Below, in pieces: positions 46,425-56,541 of a stretch of DNA of 64,000 bases (positions are counted from its first letter, which is position 1; every line of letters starts with the position of its first letter). A program made the position numbers and the translations under genes. The stretch covers positions 31,718,001 through 31,782,000 of the forward strand of contig JAFFJZ010000004.1 in assembly GCA_018340375.1 (NCBI GenBank). Direction: 5' to 3'. Source of the stretch: Gonatopus flavifemur. Its lineage: Eukaryota; Arthropoda; Insecta; Hymenoptera; Dryinidae. The notes under the pieces were generated by a model. It was not told the origin of the DNA. It worked only from the letters and a program-made list of their open reading frames with translations, and did not search any database.

Positions 46425-46632
46425 CCTAATGTTATCAGAAAGATGTCGAAATGATCTCTAATGCGTCAATTTCTGTGAACTTTCGGATATCTTTCTCAAG
46501 AGTTCTAAATGCCATCTAAAAGTTATCCATGAGATCTTTTAGACAGCATTTAGAACTCTAGGAAAAAAACATCAAAAAGATAACAAAAATCGACGCATGA
46601 GATCATTTCGACATCTTTCTGATAACATTATG
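46425..46632. mobile_element. Hairpin inside duplicated sequence
   Basis: aatgttatcagaaagatgtc and cgaaatgatct pair with their inverse at 46600-46632. The flanking block gtatctgcgaatacagataa (46286) recurs at 46688. Confidence 0.7.
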
Positions 46633-48087
46633 AATGCTCCGAATGTTGGCCGAAGAATTGTTTGCTGGGGATGAATTCCTTTGAGGCTGTATCTGCAAAT
46701 CCAGATAAAATCATATTGAAATATCACTTCGTTGGATCCAGAATGGTTCCCATGAGTATTTCGATGCATGAAGTTACATAAAAATTGATTTGAACATGTT
46801 TGATACATATGCAGATGAAGTCCATTCAATTTTCAGTCAGGAAGTACGAATAAAATCTCATGATTTTTCATTGGTAAACTGATATAGTCAATCCGGATGG
46901 AAGTGATGTGTTGTGATGTAAAAATCAATTCCATTAAGAATCGAATCGGTAATATTCCGCAGAATATCTGATACCATTCTGAATTTATTTGTATTTGCAA
47001 ACTCCATGTATTTGTCAAAGTATTCGCTCATTGAAACTGTTAAGAACTGCAGTTGAATCCATTGGTATTTGCTGATTGGGAACATTCCAATTGAAACCCT
47101 ATGGGAAAACAGTGTGCTGGTGTCACAGCATTTCCAACTATTCTCTGATGAAAACTCGAATCAGTAGTTACTGATCAAATCTTATAGAAACTGATAAGGA
47201 AATGCTGTTCAATTACAGTGGATCGCATTTTTGATTCATCCCATCGATACATATTGACTCCATACTGTGGAACCTCATAGAAACTGATGGCATTATGAAA
47301 TATGGGAAAACTTAACGGATATCCTAATGGATACCAATGAACAAGGTTTATCAGCAATTCCTGATGGGTACGAATTATGCGTGAAATCCAAATTCAATCC
47401 AATAGATTCCTAATCGTAATTGCGTATAAAATCCAATCAATCCTGCGGCATTATACATCCTGACACTTTCCGATAAGTTTCCTGTAATGATTTGCGGATA
47501 AGAATAAAATAGTGGTAAATGTAGATAGAATCCCATAAAATGCCTATCTGCAATTTTTTCAGTGCAGATAGACCTCATAGAAATCGATAGATTCCCTATC
47601 GGAATCCATGGGATTCAATTGGGTTCTTCGGACAGGGACTTGTCTGATAATGAAACCAAACGATAGATTGTGGATAGTATTGATACAGCTGATGATTTAT
47701 CGATGAAATCCCGATATCGGGTTTTTTCATAAGGGTGGATAGACCACCCACACAGCACGCAGTTCTTGAAGATATCTAAAAGAATACTCAATTGAGAGAT
47801 CTTCAAGAACGTTTTTGAAGAGTTCTTGAAGATATCTTTCAGAAGTATTGGAAAGACATCTTGTGAAAGATTTCTAAAAGATGTCTCAATTCAAGACATC
47901 CCCAAGACGACCATGCGAGATATCTTAAAGATATCTTTGAGAAGCGTTTGAAAGATATTTTCCTGGAAGACTTTGACAAAATATGTTTAAGAAGATAGAT
48001 TGTCAGCAGGTTGAGGTTATAAATACCTAATCATATGAATTGACATGAATAACACTCAGAATGTGCCTTTAATTATAATACATAGGT

Positions 48088-48112
48088 AGATAGATAGATA
48101 GATAGATAGATG
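48088..48112 (+). repeat. (GATA)n microsatellite
   Basis: About six gata units. Confidence 0.9.
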
Positions 48113-48322
48113 TGTTTATTTATGTTCTAGGATGAAAATCCTGTGGAACAATTGAGAAAGAAGTATAAACAATAACAAAGATATTATATACAAAAATACT
48201 TATATATATATACAGCATTAAACCCACAGCCCGAAAAGCAAAAAAAAAGGCACAATGAATGAACTTAACAATAAAGATGAAATGAGAATGAGTGAGGATG
48301 AGATTACAAAGGTGTGAGAAAT

Positions 48323-48450
48323 GAAAATACAGATATAAGATAGAGATACAATAGTTATAAATGCGCAGAATGAAGATGAAGGCAAATAAAAATACAGATA
48401 TAAGATAGAGATACAATAGTTATAAATGCGCAGAATGAAGATGAAGGCAA
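48323..48450 (+). repeat. Tandem duplication of about 65 bp
   Basis: aaaatacagatataagatag...gaagatgaaggcaa occurs twice in a row. Confidence 0.9.
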
Positions 48451-48911
48451 GAAAAGCGTAAGATGAACCATGATGAACCTACTTGATGAATCGAATTACA
48501 CATGTGATAAATTCGGTCACAAATCGAAAGCTTAAAAAATCTATAAACATGTCAAGAGATTTTAAATTCTGCAAAAATTACGATTTTGTAACCTTTTAAT
48601 ACCCGCGCTGGGATTAACGAATCTTCAAGACACAAATATTTTACAAATCACTGAACTTCTTACGCTCAATTTTATGTACAGCCTTCAAGTAAACTCAAAA
48701 AAATTCTCATTCTTACTCATTGATAAGTTATTCTTCAATAACGTTGGGATAGAAATAATTTAGGAAGAATCTGTGGTATCCACGACCAACTTATCTGACA
48801 TTTGTTTATATAATAACAGTTTTTTTCAAAACATCACTTCTACTCTGGAGATGTACACCACTGACACGATTCCACTGTGTTATATTGACAATCATAAGCA
48901 TCATAACCGAA

Positions 48912-49090
48912 CTGTCTCTATAGCTCAGGTCACTGAAGCGTAAGTACGTCGGAAGATGCGCGGGTTTGATTCCCGCAAACTCAAGGATTGAGATCAAGTC
49001 AACTTCATAGGAGTGCGAGAGCGACAAAGACAAATATGGGGGGAGGGAGGAGAAGGAGAAAGAAGAGGTGTTAGAATTTTCTTTCGTGAA
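48912..49090 (+). mobile_element. tRNA-derived SINE-like sequence
   Basis: A-box-like TAGCTCAGGTCA at 48921 and B-box-like GGTTTGATTCC at 48963 at tRNA-like spacing. The T arm GCGGG/CCCGC pairs perfectly, but the acceptor ends do not pair, so this is not a working tRNA. A purine-rich tail follows. Confidence 0.6.
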
Positions 49091-49481
49091 TAAATTCAAG
49101 CTTCTTCCAAGACATTTTTATGAATTTTGCAAGACATCTTTAAGTAATCTTGAAGAACTCTTTTAGATTTCTTAATTTCTTCTTAAAGATGTCTTGGAGA
49201 AGTCTCCGAGACATCTTTGTCTGTCTGTTTGGGCAGTTTCTGACTGGCCACGTGGAAACAGGTTTACTACTATTCTGCACGATTTGTAGCAGTGTTCTTT
49301 ATATCCACGCAATTACTACAACATATGATAGTAGTTGCTATGCTAATTTTCTACGCTACATACCAGGATGGTTCTTGCCCGCAAATTCGACGGAACCCGA
49401 AATCCTGTGCTAACCGTGGTCTACGCGGTCCTGTATTCATCTCAAGGCTCACAGTTACTATCAATAATTCCATTTGCAGCT

Positions 49482-49620
49482 GCCCTGGTAGAAATTTGCC
49501 CAGTACAGCTGGCCACTGGCCAGTTACTAGTCGGTAACTAGCCAGTGATCGACCAGAAACACCCAGTTTCTGGCTACTAGCCAGAAACTGACCAGAAACC
49601 ATGTAACGTTTTCCGCCAGG
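49482..49620. mobile_element. MITE built of CCAGTTACTAG / GGCCACTGGCC words
   Basis: Ends gccctggtagaaat / cgttttccgccagggt. The centre is several overlapping palindromes (ccagttactagtcggtaact, ccagtttctggctactag). A related word occurs at 49235. Confidence 0.65.
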
Positions 49621-50356
49621 GTGAGACTGCTCTTATCCCTAATTCACACGCTAATTGTATCTAGCTGGAATTACGTATAGAACTATCAACTATATCCATA
49701 CGCAGATAACGCTGTTTATTTGCAGTGCACATAATGCTGTTTATTTGCATTTCGCGACCCTGTTTTCAATCCGTGATTCCAAGCGACGATGTTGATTCTT
49801 CTTGTCCGTGCATTCTTCCCCAACTACATGAGCTAGAAGTACAAGTGAAGTAACTAACTATTTCGATCGACCCTGTATCTTTGTCAAGTCCAACAGTTCC
49901 TGTCAGTAACCCCAGTCACGGTTGAAACTCTTTCTATCGAATGAAGTAAAAGAACCAGGAAAGAGTTTCCCACTGATTTTCATCTTTAAAATGCAATAGA
50001 ATAAACCACTTAGTGACCAAGTACTACTCGAGCAGAAGTTCCAATCCGGCAAGCCCTAACCCAGCAAACACGAGTGTAGGCCATTCAAAGGACCATTGAC
50101 GGGCCTTCGCCGGCATCGCAGGACCATCAGCAGCCCATTGAAACGCCAGTAATCATTGTTTGTAGGGAAAGTAGCCTGGGCCGGTCTGACTGTGAAAAGG
50201 AACGCCTCATATGGGACGTTATATCCCTGATCCGTTCTCCTGGAGACAGATGCAGGTCATTTGAAATGTGGCTAACCTAATTCACGCCCTAATAAGCAGA
50301 ACCTCACTCAGTCTCATCTAGCCTTAATAAGTTTTCCTACTTAGAGCCGGATGCAG
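49621..50356. other. No gene recognised
   Basis: Non-coding; no clear repeat apart from gctaacctaattcacgccct, which recurs in part near 50594. Confidence 0.4.
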
Positions 50357-50563
50357 CCCACATAGCAACAGAGGTTATGTCGTTCCAAAAGTATTCTAAA
50401 AGATATCTTTAAGATGTCTTATGCAACATGAAAAGAACGATTTAAGAAAGATTTGTTCTTGAGAAAGGATCTTTCTTAAATTCTTCTTTTTATGTTGCAT
50501 GAGACATCTTGAAGATATCTTTTAGAATAATTTGGAACGACATAGCCTCTGTTCCTATGTGGG
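50357..50563. mobile_element. Near-perfect hairpin, CCCACATAGCAAC ends (207 bp)
   Basis: The arms pair almost fully (acagaggttatgtcgttcca, ttctaaaagatatctttaag). End type and motif resemble 40509-41274 and 47747-49233. Confidence 0.85.
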
Positions 50564-51104
50564 AGATAATTTTAATCAGATCTGGATGTGACTTACCTAA
50601 TTCACGCTTCAATAAGAAAAATCACATTCAACCTGATTCGGCCCTGTTCAGCTTACCTGACAAGGTTTAAATGAAAGGAATCGTGATGAAATTTGGAAGA
50701 GATGAACCTTATTGCAGCCCTAACAAGGCAAGTCTTCTTTGCGGTCAGCGAAAAATTCACGGTTAAGAACTGTCATTCTCGCAACTCGGAATCACGAATT
50801 GAAACCAGAGCTGTGGAATGCACAGCGTATGAATACGGTTGATGGATGCATGCCTTATTCCAGTTTAATACAGCGAGGCTATCAATTGCAGACAAAAGCG
50901 GATTAAAATGTAACTGAAATTACTCATAGAAACTATTAGGCTTCAGCTGGATACAAAGCTGTTAGGAACTGTGAGTGTTTTCACTTATAATTCAGTTGAA
51001 GAACATTACCGATACAGACCGTCAGCTTCGTCACTGGAAAATACGGATTGACACCAGCCTCGTCTAATGGCAGATGCATCATGAGCTAGGAAACTTATTA
51101 CGAA
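50564..51104. other. No gene recognised
   Basis: Non-coding spacer with no clear repeat. Confidence 0.35.
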
Positions 51105-51270
51105 CAGTGATACCAGCATTTGGTCGACCGAGTCGATTTCCCCCCTCCATCACGCTGTATACAATCAAATTTCTTTTGTCGGAAGTTTGATTGTGTGTGT
51201 GACATTTCTATACAGACACATGTGATGGAGAGGGAAAATCGACTCGGTCGACCAAATGCTGGCATCGCTG
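51105..51270. mobile_element. hAT-type MITE, CAGTGATGCCAGC family (166 bp)
   Basis: 8-bp duplication ATTACGAA on both sides. Almost identical to 3065-3230, same length. Confidence 0.95.
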
Positions 51271-51566
51271 ATTACGAATAGATGCCGTCAGATACGGATA
51301 GAATTTGCAACCGCAATCCAGCCGTGCAGTGAGTGCAGAGAGAAATCTGTTGGATACAGTTCAACTCTCAACTTGATACGGGCTTCCGCGAGTGCTGATT
51401 TTATCTGTTAGGTGATATATATACTACTATAAGCAAAAATAGTAAGACATTTTAATTTGAATTTCGCGCGAAAACCCATTCGTCGAAATATTTTTTTTCT
51501 AGGATGGTATGATTGTCAGTGACATCTGTGCCAAATGTCACATCAAAATAATCATTAGTGTTGAGT

Positions 51567-51675
51567 CACTGTTGCCAGGTTAGGGAGAACTAGGGTTTGT
51601 CCATTGGTCATTCCATTCAATGGAGCCGATTCATTGGTAGATTCCCTTAGAAATTCCCCTAACTTGGCAACTGTG
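51567..51675. mobile_element. hAT-type MITE, CAGAGTTGCCAA family (109 bp)
   Basis: CACTGTTGCCAGGTTAGGGA...CTTGGCAACTGTG; flanks TGTTGAGT and TGTTTAGT (7 of 8). Confidence 0.82.
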
Positions 51676-51925
51676 TGTTTAGTATCCCTGGTAAAAATGG
51701 GAGCGAGAAGAAAGAGTAAACGAAGCGTATGCTGAAGGGTAACAGGAACGTTAATGGAAAGTATACGAAGCTTGAATGGAAAGGATACAAAGAGTATGTG
51801 AAACGGGAATTGAAACAAAGAAAGCGGGAAAAATTCAAGAAATCTAGACAAAAAGATTGAACCGTATGGTGAGAACCGAACCGGTGACTTAGTAGGTAGG
51901 GTCTTATCCACTGAGCCATCCCTGC
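51676..51925 (-). mobile_element. tRNA-derived SINE-like sequence
   Basis: On the minus strand from 51925: GCAGGGATGGCTCAGTGG with a perfect A box (TGGCTCAGTGG) and a B-box-like GGTTCGGTTCT at 51882-51872, then a pyrimidine-rich body. Box spacing is about 8 bp shorter than in a tRNA. Confidence 0.6.
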
Positions 51926-52165
51926 TAAAAATGACGGAAAAAAACGGAAAGAAAATTTTTCTTTTCCGCTTGATATCGGTTTTTGTCCCGTAAAATACGG
52001 GAGAAAACGGAATGAGAATTTATTTTCCCGTTTGGAACTGGAAATGCGGACATGAACTTCGATGGTATTGATACGGATTTCTGAGCATAAAATATTACTG
52101 ATTTCAAACGTACTACTGCGGGCAAAAAGTAAGGTGAATTTGTTTGTAAAATGAAAAATCTTAAT

Positions 52166-52982
52166 TTATTCTTCTACATCAATTTCATCCCCTTCCAAGT
52201 AATCCCCTCTCGATAAAATACACTTATGCCAACGTTTTTTCCAATCATCGAAACATGCTAAATAGTCCCTTTCCGGTATAGCCATCAGCGCCTTCTTCGA
52301 TTCAGCTTTTGTCTCCTCAATCGACTCGAAACGCTTTCCCCGGAGCGGTCTCTTGAGTTTTGGGAATAGCCAGAAGTCACACGGAGCCAAATCAGGCGAA
52401 TCCGGTGGTTGCGGAACAATACGCGTCGAATTTTTGGCGAAATGGTCACGAAGAACGATTGCAGTATGAGCAGCGTTGCCAGTATTCCCTAGAAAAATCT
52501 TCAGCGTCTGATGATTGGTTATTTCTTGTACAACCGGCCAATCATATTTTCAATTTGGAAAGAGATGACCAATGCCAAAAAATCTGAAGATTTTTCTAGG
52601 GAATACTGGCATCACTGAGTATGAGACGGTGCATTATCGTGATGCAAAAACCAAGAGTTGTTGGCCCATAATTCTGGTCTTTTTAGACGAATTGCTTCAC
52701 GCATCATATCAGTAAGGTCTGTAACAGTCAACCGACGATTTTTGAGCACTAATTCCTTCACTTCATCGACGTGTTGGTCATCTGTTGACGTCGATGGTCG
52801 TCCGGAGCGCTCCAAGTCATCAACACGTTCTCGACCCTCTTTGAAGTCTTTGTACCACTTATAAACATTTTTCTGCGACATGGTAGAATCACCTTCCGCA
52901 ACATCCTCAAAGTTTCCGCAGCCGAAATTTCATTCCGCAAATAAAATTTTATTGCACTTCTCTGCTCAATTAAATCAGACAT
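52166..52982 (-). pseudogene. Mariner transposase pseudogene (element 4)
   Basis: Start MSDLIEQRSAIKFYLRNEIS at 52982, a frameshift near 52880, then SQKNVYKWYKDFKEGRERVD and SGRPSTSTDDQHVDE. After TDLTDM the frame jumps straight to RLKRPELWANNSWF, so roughly 125 residues including the first catalytic D are deleted. HHDNAPSH is then broken by the MITE 52471-52617. The tail SPDLAPCDFWLFPKLKRPLR runs to the stop at 52166. Related in subgroup to element 3. Confidence 0.92.
52471..52617. mobile_element. hAT-type MITE, CAGTGTTGCCAGTATTCCC family (147 bp)
   Basis: 8-bp duplication AGTATGAG (52463-52470, 52618-52625), inside the transposase pseudogene. Same length as 30527-30673. Confidence 0.95.
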
Positions 52983-53100
52983 TGTAATAATCGAAAAATG
53001 CACTCTTGGTCGTTTGGTAAACACAAGCGTAAATGTATTGCTGATAATGACATTGACATGAAATTTGGCACAGATGTCATTAACAGTCCTGCCAACTTAA

Positions 53101-53317
53101 CAGCATTCACCACCTTCCCAAAAAGTTACTAGATTCCAAAATCGCCCCCCCCCCCCCAGTTTTCTCAGAAACGAACAAATAAAATGAAAAATAAAGAGTA
53201 GCTGCACTTTCTTTGATATGCTAAGAAGATGCACCTGCTCATTAAAATCGATTATATTCATTAATCGTTGAGAAAACTGGGGGAGAGATCTAGTAACTTC
53301 GCCTCTGATGAATGCCC
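53101..53317. mobile_element. TTAA-flanked MITE (217 bp)
   Basis: TTAA at 53097-53100 and 53318-53321; arms gttactagattcc...ccccagttttctca with inverted partners. A C-tract lies at 53146-53157. Confidence 0.82.
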
Positions 53318-53405
53318 TTAAGAAAAAAAGAACTAGCCTGAAATGTCAAGCCCGCGAAGTTTGAATTAAAAATTCACCTTACTTTTTGCCCACAGTATGT
53401 GTTCA

Positions 53406-54790
53406 ATATATATGAGGGAATGTTCGGAGAGAATCCGGGAAATTTTCAGACATTGAATGCAACTATTTCCACATCTTCTCAGGAGCAAATTAGAGAAAGT
53501 CATATAAATTACTTGAATTGTTCAATCGATCCGAGTATTCCGATTTTCTCCGAATTCCTCCGAAAACATGTAACAAATAGAGGGTTTAGTGGATTTCTAG
53601 GCATGATTTTTTGTCAGACTGAGAGGAAATTCGGAGGAAATCGGATATATGTTTGAAGATTCATTGACATGTACTTTCCAAGAAAATTCAGAGGAACTTG
53701 GATCACTCACCAACATTTGAACGCGTGATAGATTATTCCGACTGTTTTCGAATGGTTACGAAAGAAGGTGGGAAGAACCTGCCTCTCCGAAGTTCTCCGA
53801 ACTTTATCTATATTCAAATTTCCATACATTGGAGAATTTTCTGAAGGAATCGGGGGGATTATCAAAGGTTGAATAGAACAGTTCAAATCCTCCCTCAGAA
53901 GTAGTTCGGAGAAATTTGGAAAAACGATCTAAATTCTTTGAAGAAAGGAATTATTCTGATTTTTCTCGAATTCCTACAGGAACAGCTAGCATATGAAAGA
54001 TTCACCGAATTTCTTGGCAAGTTGTTCTTCTTATACGCTGAAGAAAAAAAATTCGGAGGAAATCGGAAATATTTTTGAAAATTCATTGGCATGTATTTTT
54101 CGAGAAAATTCGGAGGAATTCGGATCACTCACCAACATTTAAACGCGAGATGGATTAATCCGATTGTCTTCGAATGGCTACGAAAATAGGTGAAAAGTAC
54201 ATGCCTCCCCGGAGTTCTCCGAATTCCATTTGTATTCAAGTTTCCATACATTAGGGAATTTTCGGAGAAAATTGGAGGGATCGTCAAAGGGTGAATAGAA
54301 CAGTACCATCCTCCCTCAGAAGTAGTTAGGAGAAATTCGAACAAATTCGAAAAAATATTCTGATTATGGAATAAATTATGTTGACAATATGAATAATTCG
54401 AAGAATACTGTACTCATTTCAAAAAGAATTCGGAGATAATCTGAACTTTTCATTCAGAAAAATGATTTGAGGCGCAGTATTTCGGAGAAATTCGTGAATT
54501 CAATATGAAATTTAGAGAAAATCTGGATAAATCGGAGAAAATTTCGGAGTGAGTCGGAAAAGATTGAAGAAATATTTCAATCACGAAATAAATTACGTCG
54601 GACAAATGAATAATTCGGAGAAAAATGTGATCTTTCGAGGAGAAATTCGGGAAAAATCTGAATCTTCCAATTCGAAGAAGTGACTATGAGCGAAGTGTTT
54701 CGGAGAAACGGCTCAATTTGGTATAAAATGCGGAGAAATTCTCGAACAAAATCGGAAGACAACGAAGAAAAATTCTGAGAAATATTTCCA
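53406..54790. repeat. TTCGGAGAAA-type minisatellite with a 421-bp tandem duplication
   Basis: Degenerate ttcggagaaattcggagg words throughout. The block gaggaaatcgga...gcctctccgaagttctccga at 53636 recurs at 54057 (step about 421 bp). Confidence 0.75.
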
Positions 54791-54792
54791 TC

Positions 54793-55438
54793 ACCCGTAT
54801 GGAAATATTTCGCTGAAAAATGTCTGTAAAACTATGAAAAATCTCTGAAAAAAAATGAAAAAATTCTGAGAAACTCTGACAAACTCTGAGAATCTCTGAA
54901 ATTTTGATGAGAAATCTAATATTTTTGGGACATTCTTTACAGACTTTTTTTAGAGTTTCTCAGAGTTTTTTCATTCTTTTTCAGAGAAATAGTAACGAAA
55001 TTGCACTCTCAAAAAACTCTGACAAAACTCTGATGGATTGCTAACATTTTTCTGACTTTTAGAAAAAAATTAAAAAATTTTCAAACACTTTTTCACACAT
55101 GATATTTGAATACGGCATATGAATGTATTTATTGAATTTCAGGATTTTTCAATAATCAGAAAAATGTCAACAATTTATTAGAGTTTTGTCAGAGTTTTTT
55201 CAGAGTGCAATTTCGTTACTATTTCTCTGAAAAAGTATGAAAAAACTCTGAGAAACTCTAAAAAAAGTCTGAAAAAAGTCTGTGAAGAATGTCCTAAAAA
55301 TATTAGATTTCTCATCAAAATTTCAGAGATTCTCAGAGTTTGTCAGAGTTTCTCAGAGTTTTTTCATTTTTTTTCACAGATTTTAGATAGTTTTGCAGAC
55401 ATTTTTCAGCGAAATATTTCCATACGGGCAGGGTAAGC
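54793..55438. mobile_element. 650-bp near-perfect palindrome
   Basis: Arms of about 290 bp (54793-55080 / 55145-55438) starting cccgtatggaaatatttcgc pair almost base for base, with repeated aactctgaga words. The loop is about 65 bp. Confidence 0.88.
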
Positions 55439-55811
55439 ATAACCAAAACATTTGTAATATTGCAGGAAGGAGTTTGATTGGACTACCATTTCGCTCAATA
55501 AATGATATTGCAGAAATATTCCAAGACATTACTGAAACCTTGTGTACTATGCTGGAACTCAAACCTCCCTGGTTAAAAGAATCCATTGAATCTGACGAAT
55601 AAAATTCAATGAGATTTGGTCAGAACGTTGTCCAAGTTTCATCGTCATTCAGTGAGATTTGGCCAGATTCAACGAGATTCACATGAAAGTTCTGACCAAA
55701 TCTCATTGAAAAATCACCGCCCGTACAGCACAACCACCGATTCTCCACCCAGGACTTCGGTGGACTGGAGGTGGAGAATCAGTGGAGGAATGAGAGCCGT
55801 GGAAATAACCC

Positions 55812-56310
55812 GGAGGGAACATGAAGCTCCGACGAACGTTCAGAATAGATCATGATAGATCAGACTGAAGCTCCGTTGGAGCTCAAGTTTAGATTCGGAA
55901 ACGTTCGACGAAGGTCCGATGAACGTTGAAATGTCCGCTTGAAAATAGCTTGAATGAAGGTTCATAGAACGTTTATTAAAGATTCTACGAAGATTCATTC
56001 AACCTTCAGTTTTTTATGTTTCAGACGGAATTACAATTATAGTTAGAAATGCCCCAATCTTTCATTTTTTCGTGGAAAAATATACTTTGAAAAAAACTTT
56101 GATCGAAAAATTGCAACTCGAACGAACCTTTAGCAAACGTTCGATGAACGTTTTATAAACGTTCATTCAAACTATTTTCAAGTGGACATTTCAACGTTCA
56201 TCGGACCTTCGTCGAACGTTTACGAATCTAAACTTGAGCTCCAACAGAGCTTCAGTCTGATCTATCATGATCTATTCTGAACATTTGTCGGAGCTTCATG
56301 TTCCCTTCGG
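55812..56310. mobile_element. GGGAACATGAAGCTCCG palindrome (level 3)
   Basis: Arms of about 200 bp almost identical (agaatagatcatgatagatc, aacgttcgacgaaggtccga). Confidence 0.85.
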
Positions 56311-56404
56311 GAAGGGAGAGTCCCCGTTGAGGCAACGGAGAGGCGACGTGGATTTGTCCGCCCCCTTTATTTTCAATAAAATTCATGTCTGTCGATTGAC
56401 ACAA

Positions 56405-56541
56405 CCCGTACAGCACGCGGACATTTCTCCGTCGCCTCCACGTCGCTTCTCCGTTCTTTCCACCTTGTATCCACGTCTCCCTTTCTTCCACCTCGCCTCC
56501 ACGGAGATGCGACGTGGACATCGGTGGATGTGCTGTGTGGG
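56405..56541. mobile_element. Small CCCGTACAGCAC MITE (level 3)
   Basis: cccgtacagcacgcggacat ... atgtgctgtgtggg; close to 4528-4663 in length and sequence. Confidence 0.75.

Larger units (their letters stand above)
37456..47735. mobile_element. Candidate 10.3-kb foldback element with matching terminal inverted repeats
   Basis: Left CCCTGATGAAAAAACCCGAT and right (inverted) CCCTTATGAAAAAACCCGAT, with about 100 bp of near identity (37456-37555 / 47636-47735). Similarity resumes after a 130-bp gap (tgtccgaagaacc near 37686 and 47625). No target duplication was seen and no transposase was recognised. The interior consists of the tandem, foldback and nested units listed below. Confidence 0.55.
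47747..49233. mobile_element. Foldback with arms of AAGATATCTT-type words
   Basis: Starts CCCACACAGCACGCAG and ends near ctgtctgtttggg. Arms 47760-47990 and 49100-49225 are made of aagatatcttt / agacatcttt words. The interior holds a SINE and a (GATA)n tract. Confidence 0.65.
52116..53395 (-). mobile_element. Mariner element 4, internally deleted, with two nested MITEs
   Basis: Ends CTGCGGGCAAAAAGTAAGGT / CTGTGGGCAAAAAGTAAGGT, TA on both sides (52114-52115, 53396-53397). Without the nested elements only about 904 bp remain. Confidence 0.94.

Noticed and set aside
48912..48985. Functional tRNA gene
   Set aside because: The T arm and boxes are present, but acceptor ends do not pair and the anticodon arm is not convincing; called SINE-like instead.
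51555..51919. Two overlapping minus-strand frames of 86-118 codons
   Set aside because: They coincide with the SINE-like sequence 51676-51925 and a MITE; hydrophobic composition comes from the pyrimidine-rich body.
55393..55602. Small frame after an acceptor-like attgcag (SLIGLPFRSINDIAEIFQDI)
   Set aside because: It could be a stray exon, but it starts inside the palindrome arm and ends inside the outer foldback; no partner exon or family was recognised.
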